This document shows, piece after piece, positions 21,629 to 31,632 of a DNA stretch of 64,000 nucleotides (positions within the stretch are counted from its first letter, which is position 1; each line of letters begins with the position of its first letter). The DNA comes from Hyunsoonleella pacifica. Its GTDB lineage: Bacteria; Bacteroidota; Bacteroidia; Flavobacteriales; Flavobacteriaceae. A program made the position numbers and the translations under genes. The notes beneath the pieces were generated by a model, which ran no database searches, was not told the DNA's origin, and saw only the letters and a program-made list of their open reading frames with translations. The stretch is taken from positions 289,856 through 353,855 of the forward strand of contig NZ_SIRS01000004.1 of assembly GCF_004310335.1 (NCBI RefSeq). The letters are read 5' to 3'.

Positions 21629-23637
21629 GATATTTCTAAAATTACTTTTTGATTCTTTTTTATTTTTTGCCCTTTAGCAACAGACTGCTTTCTTACTATT
21701 CCCGAACCTTTAAAACCCACTTTAAGCCCCATGTTTTCCAATAATGCAACAGCATCCATTGCAGGCAACCCCACCACATTTGGCATTATAGTTTTATAGG
21801 TTTGTGCTGTTTTAAAATATGCTTCAAACTGCTGTTCTACAGAAGCATGTTTTACCTCTAAAGACCCCACCTCTTCAATCACTGGTGTATCAGTAAATAT
21901 TTTTTGAGCTATCGTTTTAAAAACTGGACCAGATACATCCGCACCATAATACCCTACCTTTTTATCTGGCTCATGAATAACCACAATACATGAGTATTTA
22001 GGATTATCAGCAGGAAAAAAACCCGCAAATGACGATATGTAATTCAGTTTTTCTTTATCTCTGTAGTCCTTTTGACAAGTGCCTGTTTTACCTGCCATGG
22101 AGAAGTTTTTAGAATATAATCTATGCCCTGTCCCATGCTTTTTCTCTACTACATTTTTTAATAGTTTTTGAAGCTTTTTTATAGTAGTTTCAGAACATAT
22201 TTGCTTGTTAATTATTTCACGCTCAAAAGGCACTATGGTTTTATCAAATTCCTTAACTTCTTTTAAAAACCTAGGTTTTACCATAACACCATCATTTGCA
22301 ACTGCATTATAGAATGTTAATGTTTGCAACGGTGTAAATGACACGCCATAACCAAAAGCCATCCATGGCAACGCTATACCACTCCAACGTTTGTTTTTTA
22401 TTCTAGGATCAGGAATGATAGCCTTACCTTCTCCAATAATGGGTAAATTAAGTTTACCGTCTAAATTCATTTCATATAACCTATCTACAAACTTTTCAGG
22501 TCTTTCTTTATAGGCATTATATATAGCTTTTACTACTCCGGTATTGGAAGACACTTCAAAGGCTTCTGACAAAGAAATTTTACCATACCCTCCCCATTTT
22601 GAATCCCTTACTTTCTTCCCGTAATAAGTTAAAACACCTTTTTCTGTATCAACAACATCACTTGTATCTATCACTTTATCTTCCAAACCGGCAGCAAGCG
22701 CCATTAATTTAAATGTTGACCCTGGTTCATGAGATTCCCAAACTGCATAGTTCCTTCTTTCGTAATATTTCCCTTCTGGATTCCTACCTAAATTTACTAT
22801 AGCCCTTACTTCTCCAGTTTCCACTTCCATAACTACAGCACACCCATGATCTGCTTTATACTTTTCAAGTTGATTCAACAGTGAATGATGTGCTATATCC
22901 TGAATATTCACATCTATAGTAGTATATACATCCAAACCATCCTGCGGTTCAATTTTATTGTAATCAATTATAGGTTTCCATTGGTTTTTACCAATTTGCT
23001 GTTTGGCGTGCTTTCCATCAGTTCCACGTAGATACTTTACACCAAAAGCTCCATCAATTCCTGGACGTGTTACATTTCCTTTCTCATCAATACGCTCATA
23101 ACCAATGGTACGTTGTGCAATACCACCCATTGGGTGTTCTCGTTTTGTTCTTTGTTCTACAATTAACCCACCTTTAAACGGACTCTTATCCAATAAAGGA
23201 TAGGTAAGCATGCGTATATATTCCGAATAGCCTAAATTTTTGGCTAACAAAAAATATCTATTTTTATTTATCCTTGCTTTACGCAATTGTTGTTGGTATT
23301 GGCTAGACGTTCTCTTTCCTGGGAACTTTGCCAAAGAATCACAAAGTCCTTTGAGATGTTTTTCAAAAATTGATACTTTTGGCGTTAATGCATCAATTCT
23401 TATATCATATTTAGGAATGGAAGTCGCTAGTAAATTTCCGTTAACTGAGTAAACATTACCGCGATTTGCGGGAACTGGAAAATCTTTTACAATACGTTCA
23501 CTAGCTTTGGCGCGATACTCATCCCCTTGCACAAACTGAACATTTGCCAATTTTACCATAACAGCAATTCCAAAGAGGAACATACATCCTGCTATGAAAT
23601 ACAATCGGTTTAATATGTTCTTCTCGTTTACTGCCAA
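21625..23637 (-). CDS. ftsI: Penicillin-binding protein FtsI/PBP3 with C-terminal PASTA domain
   Basis: Division transpeptidase. Residues about 10-30 are a single membrane anchor; the PBP dimerisation domain follows; the catalytic triplets are STFK (Ser307), SSN (363-365) and KTGT (517-520). Residues about 613-670 form one PASTA domain (MPNVVGLPAMDAVALLE). The start is TTG at 23637, fixed by an in-frame stop two codons upstream. It follows ftsL by 9 nt. Confidence 0.95.
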   Translation of the reverse strand: MAVNEKNILNRLYFIAGCMFLFGIAVMVKLANVQFVQGDEYRAKASERIVKDFPVPANRGNVYSVNGNLLATSIPKYDIRIDALTPKVSIFEKHLKGLCDSLAKFPGKRTSSQYQQQLRKARINKNRYFLLAKNLGYSEYIRMLTYPLLDKSPFKGGLIVEQRTKREHPMGGIAQRTIGYERIDEKGNVTRPGIDGAFGVKYLRGTDGKHAKQQIGKNQWKPIIDYNKIEPQDGLDVYTTIDVNIQDIAHHSLLNQLEKYKADHGCAVVMEVETGEVRAIVNLGRNPEGKYYERRNYAVWESHEPGSTFKLMALAAGLEDKVIDTSDVVDTEKGVLTYYGKKVRDSKWGGYGKISLSEAFEVSSNTGVVKAIYNAYKERPEKFVDRLYEMNLDGKLNLPIIGEGKAIIPDPRIKNKRWSGIALPWMAFGYGVSFTPLQTLTFYNAVANDGVMVKPRFLKEVKEFDKTIVPFEREIINKQICSETTIKKLQKLLKNVVEKKHGTGHRLYSKNFSMAGKTGTCQKDYRDKEKLNYISSFAGFFPADNPKYSCIVVIHEPDKKVGYYGADVSGPVFKTIAQKIFTDTPVIEEVGSLEVKHASVEQQFEAYFKTAQTYKTIMPNVVGLPAMDAVALLENMGLKVGFKGSGIVRKQSVAKGQKIKKNQKVILEIS

Positions 23638-23646
23638 GATTTAACT

Positions 23647-23964
23647 TTAATTTTGTGATTTAACTTTTATCTTTTTGGGTGGAATTGCAGAGGGAGTCAA
23701 CCCTTTTTCCTTCATTTTAGCCACAACAGAAGACTCCATCTTTAAACGCATTAATCTTGATCGTCCATCCACAAATGCAGATCGCATTTCTTTTACTTCG
23801 TTTTTCAATTTTGCTATCTCATGCACTTTCTTATCAGCACTGTGAGAGCTTGCAATCATTACAATAGCCAAAGCCGATATAAAGAGTATAATGCGCCAAT
23901 TTTTAAACGAATCGTCACTTACCAAAAATGTCCCTTTTAATATGTTATAGATTTTGTTTTTCAT
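23647..23964 (-). CDS. ftsL: FtsL-like cell division protein
   Basis: 105 residues: cytoplasmic N-terminus, one membrane segment at about 26-44, then a short coiled-coil region (KVHEIAKLKNEVKEMRS). This is the architecture of FtsL, which pairs with FtsQ and a DivIC-like partner. Sequence similarity in the family is weak, and the call leans on its position between rsmH and ftsI. It begins directly after the rsmH stop. Confidence 0.85.
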   Translation of the reverse strand: MKNKIYNILKGTFLVSDDSFKNWRIILFISALAIVMIASSHSADKKVHEIAKLKNEVKEMRSAFVDGRSRLMRLKMESSVVAKMKEKGLTPSAIPPKKIKVKSQN

Positions 23965-24867
23965 CTATATCTTTTCGGCTATTCTAAGTTTTGCACTACG
24001 TGCTCTATTATTTAATTTTATTTCTTCTTGGGTTGGTACTATCAATCCATTTATCTTTTTTAACGGAACTTCAAAATTCCCAAACACATCACGCTCTGGT
24101 TCTCCTTCAAATAATCCGTTTCTAATAAAACGCTTTACCAATCGATCTTCCAAAGAGTGATAAGAAATAAAACTTAACCTACCTCCTATTTTTAAAACTT
24201 CAGGCATTTGCAACAAGAACTCTTTTAAAACCTCAATTTCCTGATTTACCTCTATTCTAATCGCTTGATATATTTGAGCTAAAATTTTATTTTCATGCCT
24301 TGGCGAAAGAAACTTTTTTAACACCTGCTTTAATTGCTGGCTAGTCAATATAGGTTCATTTTGTCTATGCTCCACAATCAATCTCGCCATTGCTGGAGCA
24401 GCCCTCAATTCTCCATATTGAAAAAACACCTGCCTTAATTGCTCCTCTTCATATTCATTAACAACATGATATGCTGATAATTCATTTTGCCGATTCATTC
24501 GCATATCTAACTTCGCTTCAAACCGCGTTGAAAACCCTCGCTCAGCAACATCAAATTGATGAGATGACACTCCAAAGTCTGCCAAAACACCATCTACCTT
24601 CTTAACACCATGAAATCTTAAAAAACGCTTTACGTACCTAAAATTTTCATTTATCAACACAAAGCGATCATCATCAATTGCATTATCTAAAGCATCCAAA
24701 TCCTGATCAAAAGCAAACAGCCTTCCTCCATCTCCAAGCCTATGCAAAATCTCTTTACTATGACCACCCCCACCAAAGGTTACATCTACATAAACACCGT
24801 CTGGCTTTATATTTAAACCATCTACAGTTTCTTTTAATAAAACTGGATTATGATACATCGTCTCCAT
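23965..24867 (-). CDS. rsmH: 16S rRNA (cytosine-1402-N4)-methyltransferase
   Basis: SAM-dependent methyltransferase. N-terminal HNPVLLKETVDGL, the SAM-binding VDVTFGGGGHS, the DFGVSSHQFD motif and the C-terminal SYHSLEDRLVKRF are all family signatures. 300 residues. It overlaps mraZ by 20 nt, as is common in dcw clusters. Confidence 0.97.
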   Translation of the reverse strand: METMYHNPVLLKETVDGLNIKPDGVYVDVTFGGGGHSKEILHRLGDGGRLFAFDQDLDALDNAIDDDRFVLINENFRYVKRFLRFHGVKKVDGVLADFGVSSHQFDVAERGFSTRFEAKLDMRMNRQNELSAYHVVNEYEEEQLRQVFFQYGELRAAPAMARLIVEHRQNEPILTSQQLKQVLKKFLSPRHENKILAQIYQAIRIEVNQEIEVLKEFLLQMPEVLKIGGRLSFISYHSLEDRLVKRFIRNGLFEGEPERDVFGNFEVPLKKINGLIVPTQEEIKLNNRARSAKLRIAEKI

Positions 24868-25315
24868 AATCTTGCCCCATTACTTCTTCAGCTAAATCAG
24901 CAAAATCCAAAGCTGCATCGTCAATAGATTGTTCATACAATTCTTTGTCCCATATCTCGATAATATTTATCGACGGAGAAATCACAATATCTTTAGAGAT
25001 ATCAGCAAAAACAGTTAAATCTTTAGGAATCAACAATCTGCCATTACTATCTACTTCCACAATTCTCGCTCCTGCACTAAACCTCCTGATAAAATCATTA
25101 TTTTTCTTCTTAAACCTGTTCAGCTTATTCATTTTCTGCATTAACAATTGCCATTCTGCCATAGGATACAATTCCAAACATTTTTGGAATACCGAACGAC
25201 GCAACACAAAACCATCTTCCAGAATAGGCATCAACTGCTTTTTCATACCTGAAGGTATCATCATACGCCCTTTAGCGTCGACCTTACAATTGTATGTTCC
25301 TATCAATGAATGCAC
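24848..25315 (-). CDS. mraZ: Transcriptional regulator MraZ
   Basis: 155 residues with two SpoVT/AbrB-like halves, each with a DAKGR or DSNGR-type motif (CKVDAKGRMMIPSG near residue 10; VEVDSNGRLLIPKDL near 88). Known MraZ proteins form ring oligomers and bind short direct repeats upstream of their own operon. The start is GTG at 25315. It is the first gene of the dcw cluster, and the matching operator is visible at 25361-25390. Confidence 0.96.
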   Translation of the reverse strand: MHSLIGTYNCKVDAKGRMMIPSGMKKQLMPILEDGFVLRRSVFQKCLELYPMAEWQLLMQKMNKLNRFKKKNNDFIRRFSAGARIVEVDSNGRLLIPKDLTVFADISKDIVISPSINIIEIWDKELYEQSIDDAALDFADLAEEVMGQDYGDDVS

Positions 25316-25347
25316 TGTAACGATTTCAGTTTTTGGTGTTTAAGTTT

Positions 25348-25355
25348 CAAATATA
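25348..25355 (-). promoter_or_regulatory. Promoter -7 element for the dcw operon
   Basis: The minus strand reads TATATTTG, a full match to the Bacteroidota TAnnTTTG element, leaving a leader of about 26 nt before the mraZ GTG. No clear TTG at -33 is seen; the MraZ repeats occupy that position. Confidence 0.65.
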
Positions 25356-25360
25356 TCAAA

Positions 25361-25390
25361 ATTTACCACCATTTACCACTTTATCCCACT
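25361..25390 (-). promoter_or_regulatory. MraZ operator: three direct repeats in 10-bp register
   Basis: On the minus strand three consecutive 10-mers occur: AGTGGGATAA (25390-25381), AGTGGTAAAT (25380-25371) and GGTGGTAAAT (25370-25361). This gives TGG[G/T]A three times with 5-nt spacers, the form of site described for E. coli MraZ. It ends 5 bp before the -7 element, so bound MraZ would block the promoter. Confidence 0.78.
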
Positions 25391-25554
25391 TTTGTTAATA
25401 ATTTTTCAATTCTTAATGTTTTTAATCTGATTCCCACAGTTAATTCAGCACTCTTACAACTTAATATCAAACACTTATAAAGGAGATAACCACTTATCAA
25501 CTACTGTTAATAATCCTTAATTGCAACACTTAATTTGAAGAAAAAAATAACCCC

Positions 25555-25583
25555 TTGAAATATGAATGATTTAACTATATTTG
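25555..25583 (+). promoter_or_regulatory. Promoter of the alpha/beta hydrolase-engB pair
   Basis: TTG at 25555-25557 and TATATTTG at 25576-25583 are separated by 18 nt, a full match to the flavobacterial consensus. Transcription should start near 25590, which excludes the ATG at 25562 as a start codon. Confidence 0.7.
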
Positions 25584-25612
25584 TTTTTAACGAAATGGAT
25601 GAACCAAGATTA

Positions 25613-26377
25613 ATGGGGGAAAGCTTAAGAAAAGAAAAATGCTACAGTTATATAGAGGTTGGAGAAGGTATACCAATAATTGTGCTTCATGGCTTGATGG
25701 GAGGTTTAAGCAACTTTGATTCTGTTAAAAACTTTTTTAGTGTTAAGGGTTATAAAATCGTAATCCCTGAACTACCAATTTATAGCATGTCGCTCTTAAA
25801 AACCAACGTAAAGAGTTTTGCAAAATATCTTCATGATTTTATTGAATTTAAAGGCTTTAACGAAGTTATTTTATTAGGAAACTCTCTTGGAGGACACATT
25901 GGACTTTATCACACCAAACTATATCCAGAAAAGGTAAAAGCCCTTGTAATTACAGGAAGTTCAGGACTTTATGAAAGCGCAATGGGTAGTGGCTATACAA
26001 AGCGTAGTGATTATGAAGTCATCAAAAAGAAAGCTCAAGATGTATTTTATGATCCTGAAGTTGCTACAAAAGAAATTGTAGATGAAGTTTACGCAACTGT
26101 AAATGACCGCAACAAACTAATAAAAACACTTGCTATAGCTAAAAGTGCTATACGGCATAACATGGCAAAAGATTTACCTAAAATGCATACACCTACCTGT
26201 ATAATTTGGGGAAAAAATGACAATGTTACACCTCCTGAAGTTGCAGAAGAATTCCATGAATTATTACCAGATTCTGATTTATTTTGGATTGATAAATGCG
26301 GCCATGCAGCCATGATGGAACATCCAGACAAATTCAATGAAATTCTGCATTCATGGCTGACTGATAAAAAACTATAA
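25613..26377 (+). CDS. Alpha/beta hydrolase
   Basis: Alpha/beta-hydrolase fold protein: HGLMGG oxyanion loop, nucleophile elbow GNSLGG (Ser), acid in the GKND region and catalytic His in KCGHAAMMEHP. About 254 residues. The frame extends to an ATG at 25562, but a good promoter overlaps that codon; the ATG at 25613, just before GESLRKEKCYSY, fits the promoter and the family better (25595 is also possible). The substrate cannot be told. It is followed 26 nt later by engB and probably co-transcribed. Confidence 0.88.
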   Translation: MGESLRKEKCYSYIEVGEGIPIIVLHGLMGGLSNFDSVKNFFSVKGYKIVIPELPIYSMSLLKTNVKSFAKYLHDFIEFKGFNEVILLGNSLGGHIGLYHTKLYPEKVKALVITGSSGLYESAMGSGYTKRSDYEVIKKKAQDVFYDPEVATKEIVDEVYATVNDRNKLIKTLAIAKSAIRHNMAKDLPKMHTPTCIIWGKNDNVTPPEVAEEFHELLPDSDLFWIDKCGHAAMMEHPDKFNEILHSWLTDKKL

Positions 26378-26403
26378 ATCAGTAACACTCAAATTAAAAT
26401 TTT

Positions 26404-27003
26404 ATGCTGATTAAATCTGCTGAATTTGTAATCAGTAATTCTGATGTAAGTAAATGCCCAAAAAGCAGTTTACCTGAATATGCTTTTATAGGCAGAAGTA
26501 ATGTTGGAAAGTCTTCTTTAATCAACATGCTTACTGGTAGAAAAAGTTTAGCAAAAACTTCTGGAAAACCTGGAAAAACACAATTAATCAACCATTTTTT
26601 AATTAATAAAAACTGGCACTTGGTAGATTTACCTGGTTACGGTTATGCTCGCGTTTCTAAAAGCTCTAAAAAGACCTTTCAAAAATTTATTACTCAGTAT
26701 TTTGCTCATCGTGAACAATTAGTTACTGGTTTTGTATTGGTAGATATTCGCCATAAACCACAACCCATAGATTTAGATTTTATGCAATGGTTAGGGGAGC
26801 ATAACATCCCTTTTTCTATTATTTTCACTAAGGCTGACAAACTAAAACCAAAAGCTATTGAAAGACATGTTAACGACTACAAATCCATAATGCTAGAGTT
26901 TTGGGAAGAGATGCCAAGTTATTTTATAACTTCAAGTTCTAAAAACATTGGAAAGAATGATGTTTTAACGTATATAGAACAACTTAATAATAATTTAGAA
27001 TAA
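26404..27003 (+). CDS. engB: Ribosome biogenesis GTPase EngB/YihA
   Basis: Small TRAFAC GTPase: G1 GRSNVGKSSL near residue 30, G3 DLPGYGYA near 75, G4 TKADK near 140 and G5 SSSK near 177. 199 residues, the normal length. The family is essential and acts in large-subunit assembly. It ends 85 bp before a bidirectional terminator shared with the convergent sugar porter gene. Confidence 0.96.
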   Translation: MLIKSAEFVISNSDVSKCPKSSLPEYAFIGRSNVGKSSLINMLTGRKSLAKTSGKPGKTQLINHFLINKNWHLVDLPGYGYARVSKSSKKTFQKFITQYFAHREQLVTGFVLVDIRHKPQPIDLDFMQWLGEHNIPFSIIFTKADKLKPKAIERHVNDYKSIMLEFWEEMPSYFITSSSKNIGKNDVLTYIEQLNNNLE

Positions 27004-27087
27004 TCGGTCTTCCCAATCATATAATAATTAATTATTAAATCATTCTAATGCAGAATTAAAAAGAATATTAAATTAATAACACAGAAA

Positions 27088-27128
27088 AAAAAACGGTATT
27101 CTAAATATCTAAAAGAATACCGCTTTTG
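27088..27128. terminator. Bidirectional terminator between engB and the xylose genes
   Basis: CGGTATTC (27094-27101) pairs with GAATACCG (27115-27122). An A run precedes and CTTTT follows, so it can serve both convergent units. Confidence 0.85.
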
Positions 27129-27153
27129 TGCAAAATATTATTAGGTAAATAGA

Positions 27154-28575
27154 TTACTTTTTCCAGATATTTTCCATTTTTTCCAGTGTTTTACCTTTAG
27201 TTTCTGGCACATATTTAAGAATAAACAAGGTTGCTAAAACACTCATAATTCCATATACCCAATATGCAAAACCATGATTAAACTGCTCGGTTAGATATGA
27301 ATTATCATTCATCATTGGGAAAGTTAAAGATACTAAATAGTTAGAAATCCACTGAGCTGCAACAGCGATTGCCAAAGCTTTTCCTCTAATTTTATTAGGA
27401 AAAATTTCCGAAAGCAATACCCAAGTTACAGGCCCCCAACTCATTGCAAAACTTGCAACATATAACATCATAGCAAATAATGCAGCGTACCCAGACCCTT
27501 CGGCATAAAACACAAACCCTAAAGAGAACATAGCAACTGCCATTCCTATAGCTCCAATAATCATTAGCGGTTTTCTACCATATTTATCTACAGTTCTGAT
27601 AGCTATAATAGTAAACAAGAAATTTACAATACCTACTATAATAGTCATCAATAAAGCACTATCTGTTCCTGAAGAAATAGTTTTAAAAATTTCAGGAGCA
27701 TAGTACAATACTACATTTATACCAACGAATTGCTGAAATACTGATAATAGAATTCCTATAATGATAACCAACCACCCAAAAGACAACAAACTTCCAGAAG
27801 TAGTTTTTTCATTCATGGATGCTTCAATCTCACTTAATATTTCATTTGCTCGTTCTTTGCCATTAACTTTTTCTAGAACATCTAAAGCCTCTTCTGATTT
27901 GTTTTTCATCATTAAAGAACGAGGTGTATCAGGAACTAAAAACAATAACAAAAGAAATAATCCTGCTGGCACAATCTCTGATGCAAACATCCATCTCCAT
28001 CCTATAGCATTTAGCCATTCATCAGAACCACCACTTCTAGAAATAAAATAGTTTACAAAATACACTACCATAAACCCTCCAACAATAGCTAACTGGTTAA
28101 AAGACACCAGTTTCCCTCTTTTATTTGCAGGAGCAATTTCAGCAATGTATAGCGGAGACAACATTGACGCCAATCCTACACCTATACCACCAATAATTCT
28201 ATACACAATGAATACCGTAGAAAGCGTATGATCTCCTTCTCCAATAGATGTAATTAACATCTCTGGCATAGCAGAACCTAGCGCAGATATTAAAAATAAA
28301 ATAGCAGCTAAAATCAAACCTTTTTTCCTACCTAATTTCTTACTAACTACACCTCCAAAAATTCCACCAATAACACAACCTATCAATGCACTAGAAACTA
28401 TAAATCCTTTAAAAGCACTAGCAGCAGTTTCTGATAATTGTTTTGGAATTACAAAAAACTCATCTAAAGAACCAACGGTTCCTGAGATAACTCCTGTATC
28501 ATATCCAAATAATAGCCCACCTAGTGTGGCAACTAAAGTTAATTTTAATAGATATTTTGAATGTGATGCTTCCAT
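27154..28575 (-). CDS. MFS sugar:H+ symporter, probably for xylose
   Basis: 473 residues with 12 hydrophobic segments. Sugar porter signatures are present: LGGLLFGYDTGVISGT at the N-terminus, RKKG between TM2 and TM3, PDTPR in the central loop, QQFVGINVVLYYAP in TM7 and PETKG at the end. Similar to XylE-type transporters. It is the third gene after xylB and xylA, which supports xylose as substrate. A separate TAnnTTTG motif lies 24 bp upstream. Confidence 0.9.
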   Translation of the reverse strand: MEASHSKYLLKLTLVATLGGLLFGYDTGVISGTVGSLDEFFVIPKQLSETAASAFKGFIVSSALIGCVIGGIFGGVVSKKLGRKKGLILAAILFLISALGSAMPEMLITSIGEGDHTLSTVFIVYRIIGGIGVGLASMLSPLYIAEIAPANKRGKLVSFNQLAIVGGFMVVYFVNYFISRSGGSDEWLNAIGWRWMFASEIVPAGLFLLLLFLVPDTPRSLMMKNKSEEALDVLEKVNGKERANEILSEIEASMNEKTTSGSLLSFGWLVIIIGILLSVFQQFVGINVVLYYAPEIFKTISSGTDSALLMTIIVGIVNFLFTIIAIRTVDKYGRKPLMIIGAIGMAVAMFSLGFVFYAEGSGYAALFAMMLYVASFAMSWGPVTWVLLSEIFPNKIRGKALAIAVAAQWISNYLVSLTFPMMNDNSYLTEQFNHGFAYWVYGIMSVLATLFILKYVPETKGKTLEKMENIWKK

Positions 28576-28598
28576 AAAGTAAATGTGTTAGTTGGTTT

Positions 28599-28606
28599 CA
28601 AATGTA
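28599..28606 (-). promoter_or_regulatory. Possible promoter -7 element for the sugar porter
   Basis: The minus strand reads TACATTTG, a full match to TAnnTTTG, 23 nt before the ATG. No TTG at the right distance upstream, so this is a weak call. Confidence 0.35.
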
Positions 28607-28625
28607 AAGAATATTAATTTATAGC

Positions 28626-29951
28626 CTAAATATACTGGTTAATTATATTTTCAAACAGCTCTTGCTTACCACTTTTTAATGATAGTTCCCCATTTTCTTG
28701 TGCTATTTTGTATAGATCATTAAAATCTAGTGTTCCATTTTCAAAGGCCTTACCGTTTCCTGAGTCAAAAGACGCATAACGCTGCTCTCTTAACTTATCA
28801 TAAGCTGAAGATGATATAATCTTATCAGCAGTAATTAAAGCTCTAGCAAAGGTATCTGCACCACCAATATGCGCTAAAAATACATCTTCTAAATCTGTTG
28901 AGTTTCTTCTAATTTTAGCGTCAAAATTAACACCTCCACCTTGTAAGCCTCCTGCTTTCAAGAATACCAACATCGCTTCTGTAGTTTCTTGAATATTGTT
29001 TGGGAACTGATCCGTATCCCAACCGTTTTGGTAATCACCACGGTTAGCATCAATACTTCCTAACATACCTGCAGCAGCAGAAACCTCTAATTCATGTTGA
29101 AACGTGTGTTGCGCTAAAGTAGCATGGTTTACCTCTATATTCATTTTAAAATCTTTATCCAAACCATATTTTTGAAGAAAACCTATAGCTGTAGCCGCAT
29201 CAAAATCGTACTGATGTTTCATAGGCTCCATAGGCTTAGGCTCAATAAAGAAAGTTCCTTTAAACCCTTGAGATCTAGCATAATCTCTAGCCATTGTTAA
29301 CAATTGTGCCATATGATCCAATTCTCTCCCCATATCTGTGTTTAGCAAAGACATGTAACCTTCTCTACCACCCCAGAACACATAATTTTCTCCATCTAAT
29401 TTTATAGTAGCATCTAAGGCTAACTTTATCTGTGCTCCAGCTCTAGCAACTACATCAAACTCTGGGTTAGTAGCTGCACCATTCATATATCTTGGATTAG
29501 AAAAACAATTCGCTGTCCCCCAAAGTAATTTAATTCCAGAGGCATCTTTTTTAGTTTTCAAATAATCTGTAATATCCGCTAAACGTTTTTCAGATTCTGC
29601 TAGTGTTGCACCTTCAGCCACAAGATCATAATCGTGAAAACAGAAATAATCAAATCCCATTTTACTAATAAATTCAAAAGCTGCATCAGCCTTATCTTTC
29701 GCTGCTTGTATAGGATCGTTAGATTGATCCCATTCAAAATTTTGAGTACCAGGCCCAAATGGATCTGCTCCTTGCCCGCAGAATGTATGCCAATACGCTA
29801 CAGCAAACTTAAAATGCTCACGCATTGTTTTTCCTGCTACTACCTGCTCTGGATTGTAGTATTTAAATGCTAAAGGATTATCAGATTCTTTTCCCTCGAA
29901 TTTAATTTCGCCGATACCTTTAAAATATTCTTTTTCTCCTAAAATTGCCAT
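28626..29951 (-). CDS. xylA: Xylose isomerase
   Basis: Converts D-xylose to D-xylulose. 441 residues, class II length. Visible signatures: FCFHDYD with the catalytic His-Asp pair near residue 103, FIEPKPMEP with metal ligands near 234, [15 protein letters not shown] near 270 and DANRGD near 305. Lies between xylB and the porter on the same strand. Confidence 0.97.
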   Translation of the reverse strand: MAILGEKEYFKGIGEIKFEGKESDNPLAFKYYNPEQVVAGKTMREHFKFAVAYWHTFCGQGADPFGPGTQNFEWDQSNDPIQAAKDKADAAFEFISKMGFDYFCFHDYDLVAEGATLAESEKRLADITDYLKTKKDASGIKLLWGTANCFSNPRYMNGAATNPEFDVVARAGAQIKLALDATIKLDGENYVFWGGREGYMSLLNTDMGRELDHMAQLLTMARDYARSQGFKGTFFIEPKPMEPMKHQYDFDAATAIGFLQKYGLDKDFKMNIEVNHATLAQHTFQHELEVSAAAGMLGSIDANRGDYQNGWDTDQFPNNIQETTEAMLVFLKAGGLQGGGVNFDAKIRRNSTDLEDVFLAHIGGADTFARALITADKIISSSAYDKLREQRYASFDSGNGKAFENGTLDFNDLYKIAQENGELSLKSGKQELFENIINQYI

Positions 29952-30097
29952 TTTCTATTTATTTATAATGTTATCTATTCTATTTATCGTATTGTTTTTT
30001 CAACCAATGAAACATTTGTATTAGTATAGGCTTGAGGTAAATATAGTATGATTAAACCATTACCTATTAAATCACTCAAGAGAAACCTTACCTAATA

Positions 30098-31579
30098 TTA
30101 TTTATCTAAGATTATATCTAATTGCTTCTTCCAGTTATTATAAGCCTGTTCATAAGGTGCTTTATTCCCCAATGGCTTATAAGTCATTACATGATCATTT
30201 GCCGTAATATTATCGCCAAACTTTTTAAAATCTCCATCAGTCAAACCAGCTGCTCTTGCTGCTCCAACAGCACCGGTAGTATTGTAAATTTCTATATCGT
30301 AACCTATTAAAGTAGCTACAGTATTTGAGAATATCTCAGAACGAAACAAATTATCATTCCCGGCTCTAATTACTTTTATTTCAGCATTATCACGCTTCAA
30401 AATATCCATACCATAAACAAAGGAAAACGCAATACCTTCTAACGCTGCACGACATAAATGTCCTTCGCTATGCGTATTTAAATTTAAATTCAAAATATGT
30501 GTACCAACTATCTTATTATTAAACATACGCTCTGCACCGTTGCCAAAAGGAATAACGCAAACACCTTCCGACCCTATAGAAACAGCCTCAGCTTTTGCAT
30601 TCATATTTTCATAAGAATTTGAAGCCAAGTTATCCTTTAACCACCTGTACTGAATTCCAGCACCATTTATACACAACAGCTTCCCTAAAGTTGGGTTAGT
30701 ATTAGTGTAGTTTACATGTGCAAAGTGATTAATTCTAGATGGCTCTTCAGACTTCAAAATATCAGTTACAGCATATACTACTCCAGATGTTCCACCTGTT
30801 GCTGCCACCTCACCATGATTAAATACATTTAATGACAACGCATTGTTCGGCTGGTCTCCAGCCCTATATGTAATTGGTATACCTTCAGGCAAACCTGTAG
30901 CTTCAGCACCAGCAAAATTAACTTTGCATTGCAGAGTAAAATTCGCTACTATATCTGGCGTTAAATCTATATTTATATTGTAGTGTTTCAACAACCAATC
31001 TGCCACTGTATCTGCCTCATAATCCCAGAGCATACCTTCAGATAAACCATTTTTTGTGGTATTGATTTCTCCAGTTAATTTCATAGCAATAAAATCACCA
31101 GGCAACATGTATTTATGTATTCTATCATAAATATCAGGTTCGTTATCCCTTACCCACTTTAATTTAGAAGCTGTAAAATTCCCGGGAGAATTAAGTAACT
31201 TCTGCATACAAGTATCTTTACCTAAGTCTTCAAACGCAGTATTACCAATATCTACAGCACGACTATCACACCATATAATAGAGTTTCGTAAAGGGTTTCC
31301 TATTTTATCAACTACAACCAAACCATGCATTTGATACGAAATACCAATACCCGTAATTTTTGAAGCATCAATATTCCCTTCTTTTATAGCGCGTTTAGTA
31401 GCCACACACACATAATCCCACCACATATTTGGATCTTGCTCGGCCCAATGTTGTTGGGGTGCTACAATTTCCATTTCATTAGCTGGCTCATTAAGAGTAA
31501 TTATATTTGCACCTGTTTCAGCATTAACAATAGCCACTTTTACCGAAGAACTCCCTAAATCATATCCAATATAATACAC
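30098..31579 (-). CDS. xylB: Xylulokinase
   Basis: FGGY-family kinase that phosphorylates D-xylulose. N-terminal DLGSSSVKVAIV phosphate-binding motif, a MHG substrate motif near residue 80, and the C-terminal GAVGAARAAGL segment. 493 residues. First gene of the xylose unit, divergent from the arsenosugar cluster. The 203-bp upstream gap carries a perfect TACACT/AGTGTA inverted repeat. The 146-bp gap to xylA has no clear promoter. Confidence 0.95.
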   Translation of the reverse strand: MYYIGYDLGSSSVKVAIVNAETGANIITLNEPANEMEIVAPQQHWAEQDPNMWWDYVCVATKRAIKEGNIDASKITGIGISYQMHGLVVVDKIGNPLRNSIIWCDSRAVDIGNTAFEDLGKDTCMQKLLNSPGNFTASKLKWVRDNEPDIYDRIHKYMLPGDFIAMKLTGEINTTKNGLSEGMLWDYEADTVADWLLKHYNINIDLTPDIVANFTLQCKVNFAGAEATGLPEGIPITYRAGDQPNNALSLNVFNHGEVAATGGTSGVVYAVTDILKSEEPSRINHFAHVNYTNTNPTLGKLLCINGAGIQYRWLKDNLASNSYENMNAKAEAVSIGSEGVCVIPFGNGAERMFNNKIVGTHILNLNLNTHSEGHLCRAALEGIAFSFVYGMDILKRDNAEIKVIRAGNDNLFRSEIFSNTVATLIGYDIEIYNTTGAVGAARAAGLTDGDFKKFGDNITANDHVMTYKPLGNKAPYEQAYNNWKKQLDIILDK

Positions 31580-31632
31580 GCTTAAATTTTATTTATTTTG
31601 TAGAAATTTTAATTTGGAAAGTTAAAAAATAG

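Noticed and set aside
25562-25612. ATG at 25562 as the hydrolase start
   Set aside because: A full promoter match overlaps this codon, so the codon would not be transcribed.
30030-30080. CTTGAG...CTCAAG inverted pair between xylA and xylB
   Set aside because: Short arms separated by a long AT-rich spacer; likely chance.
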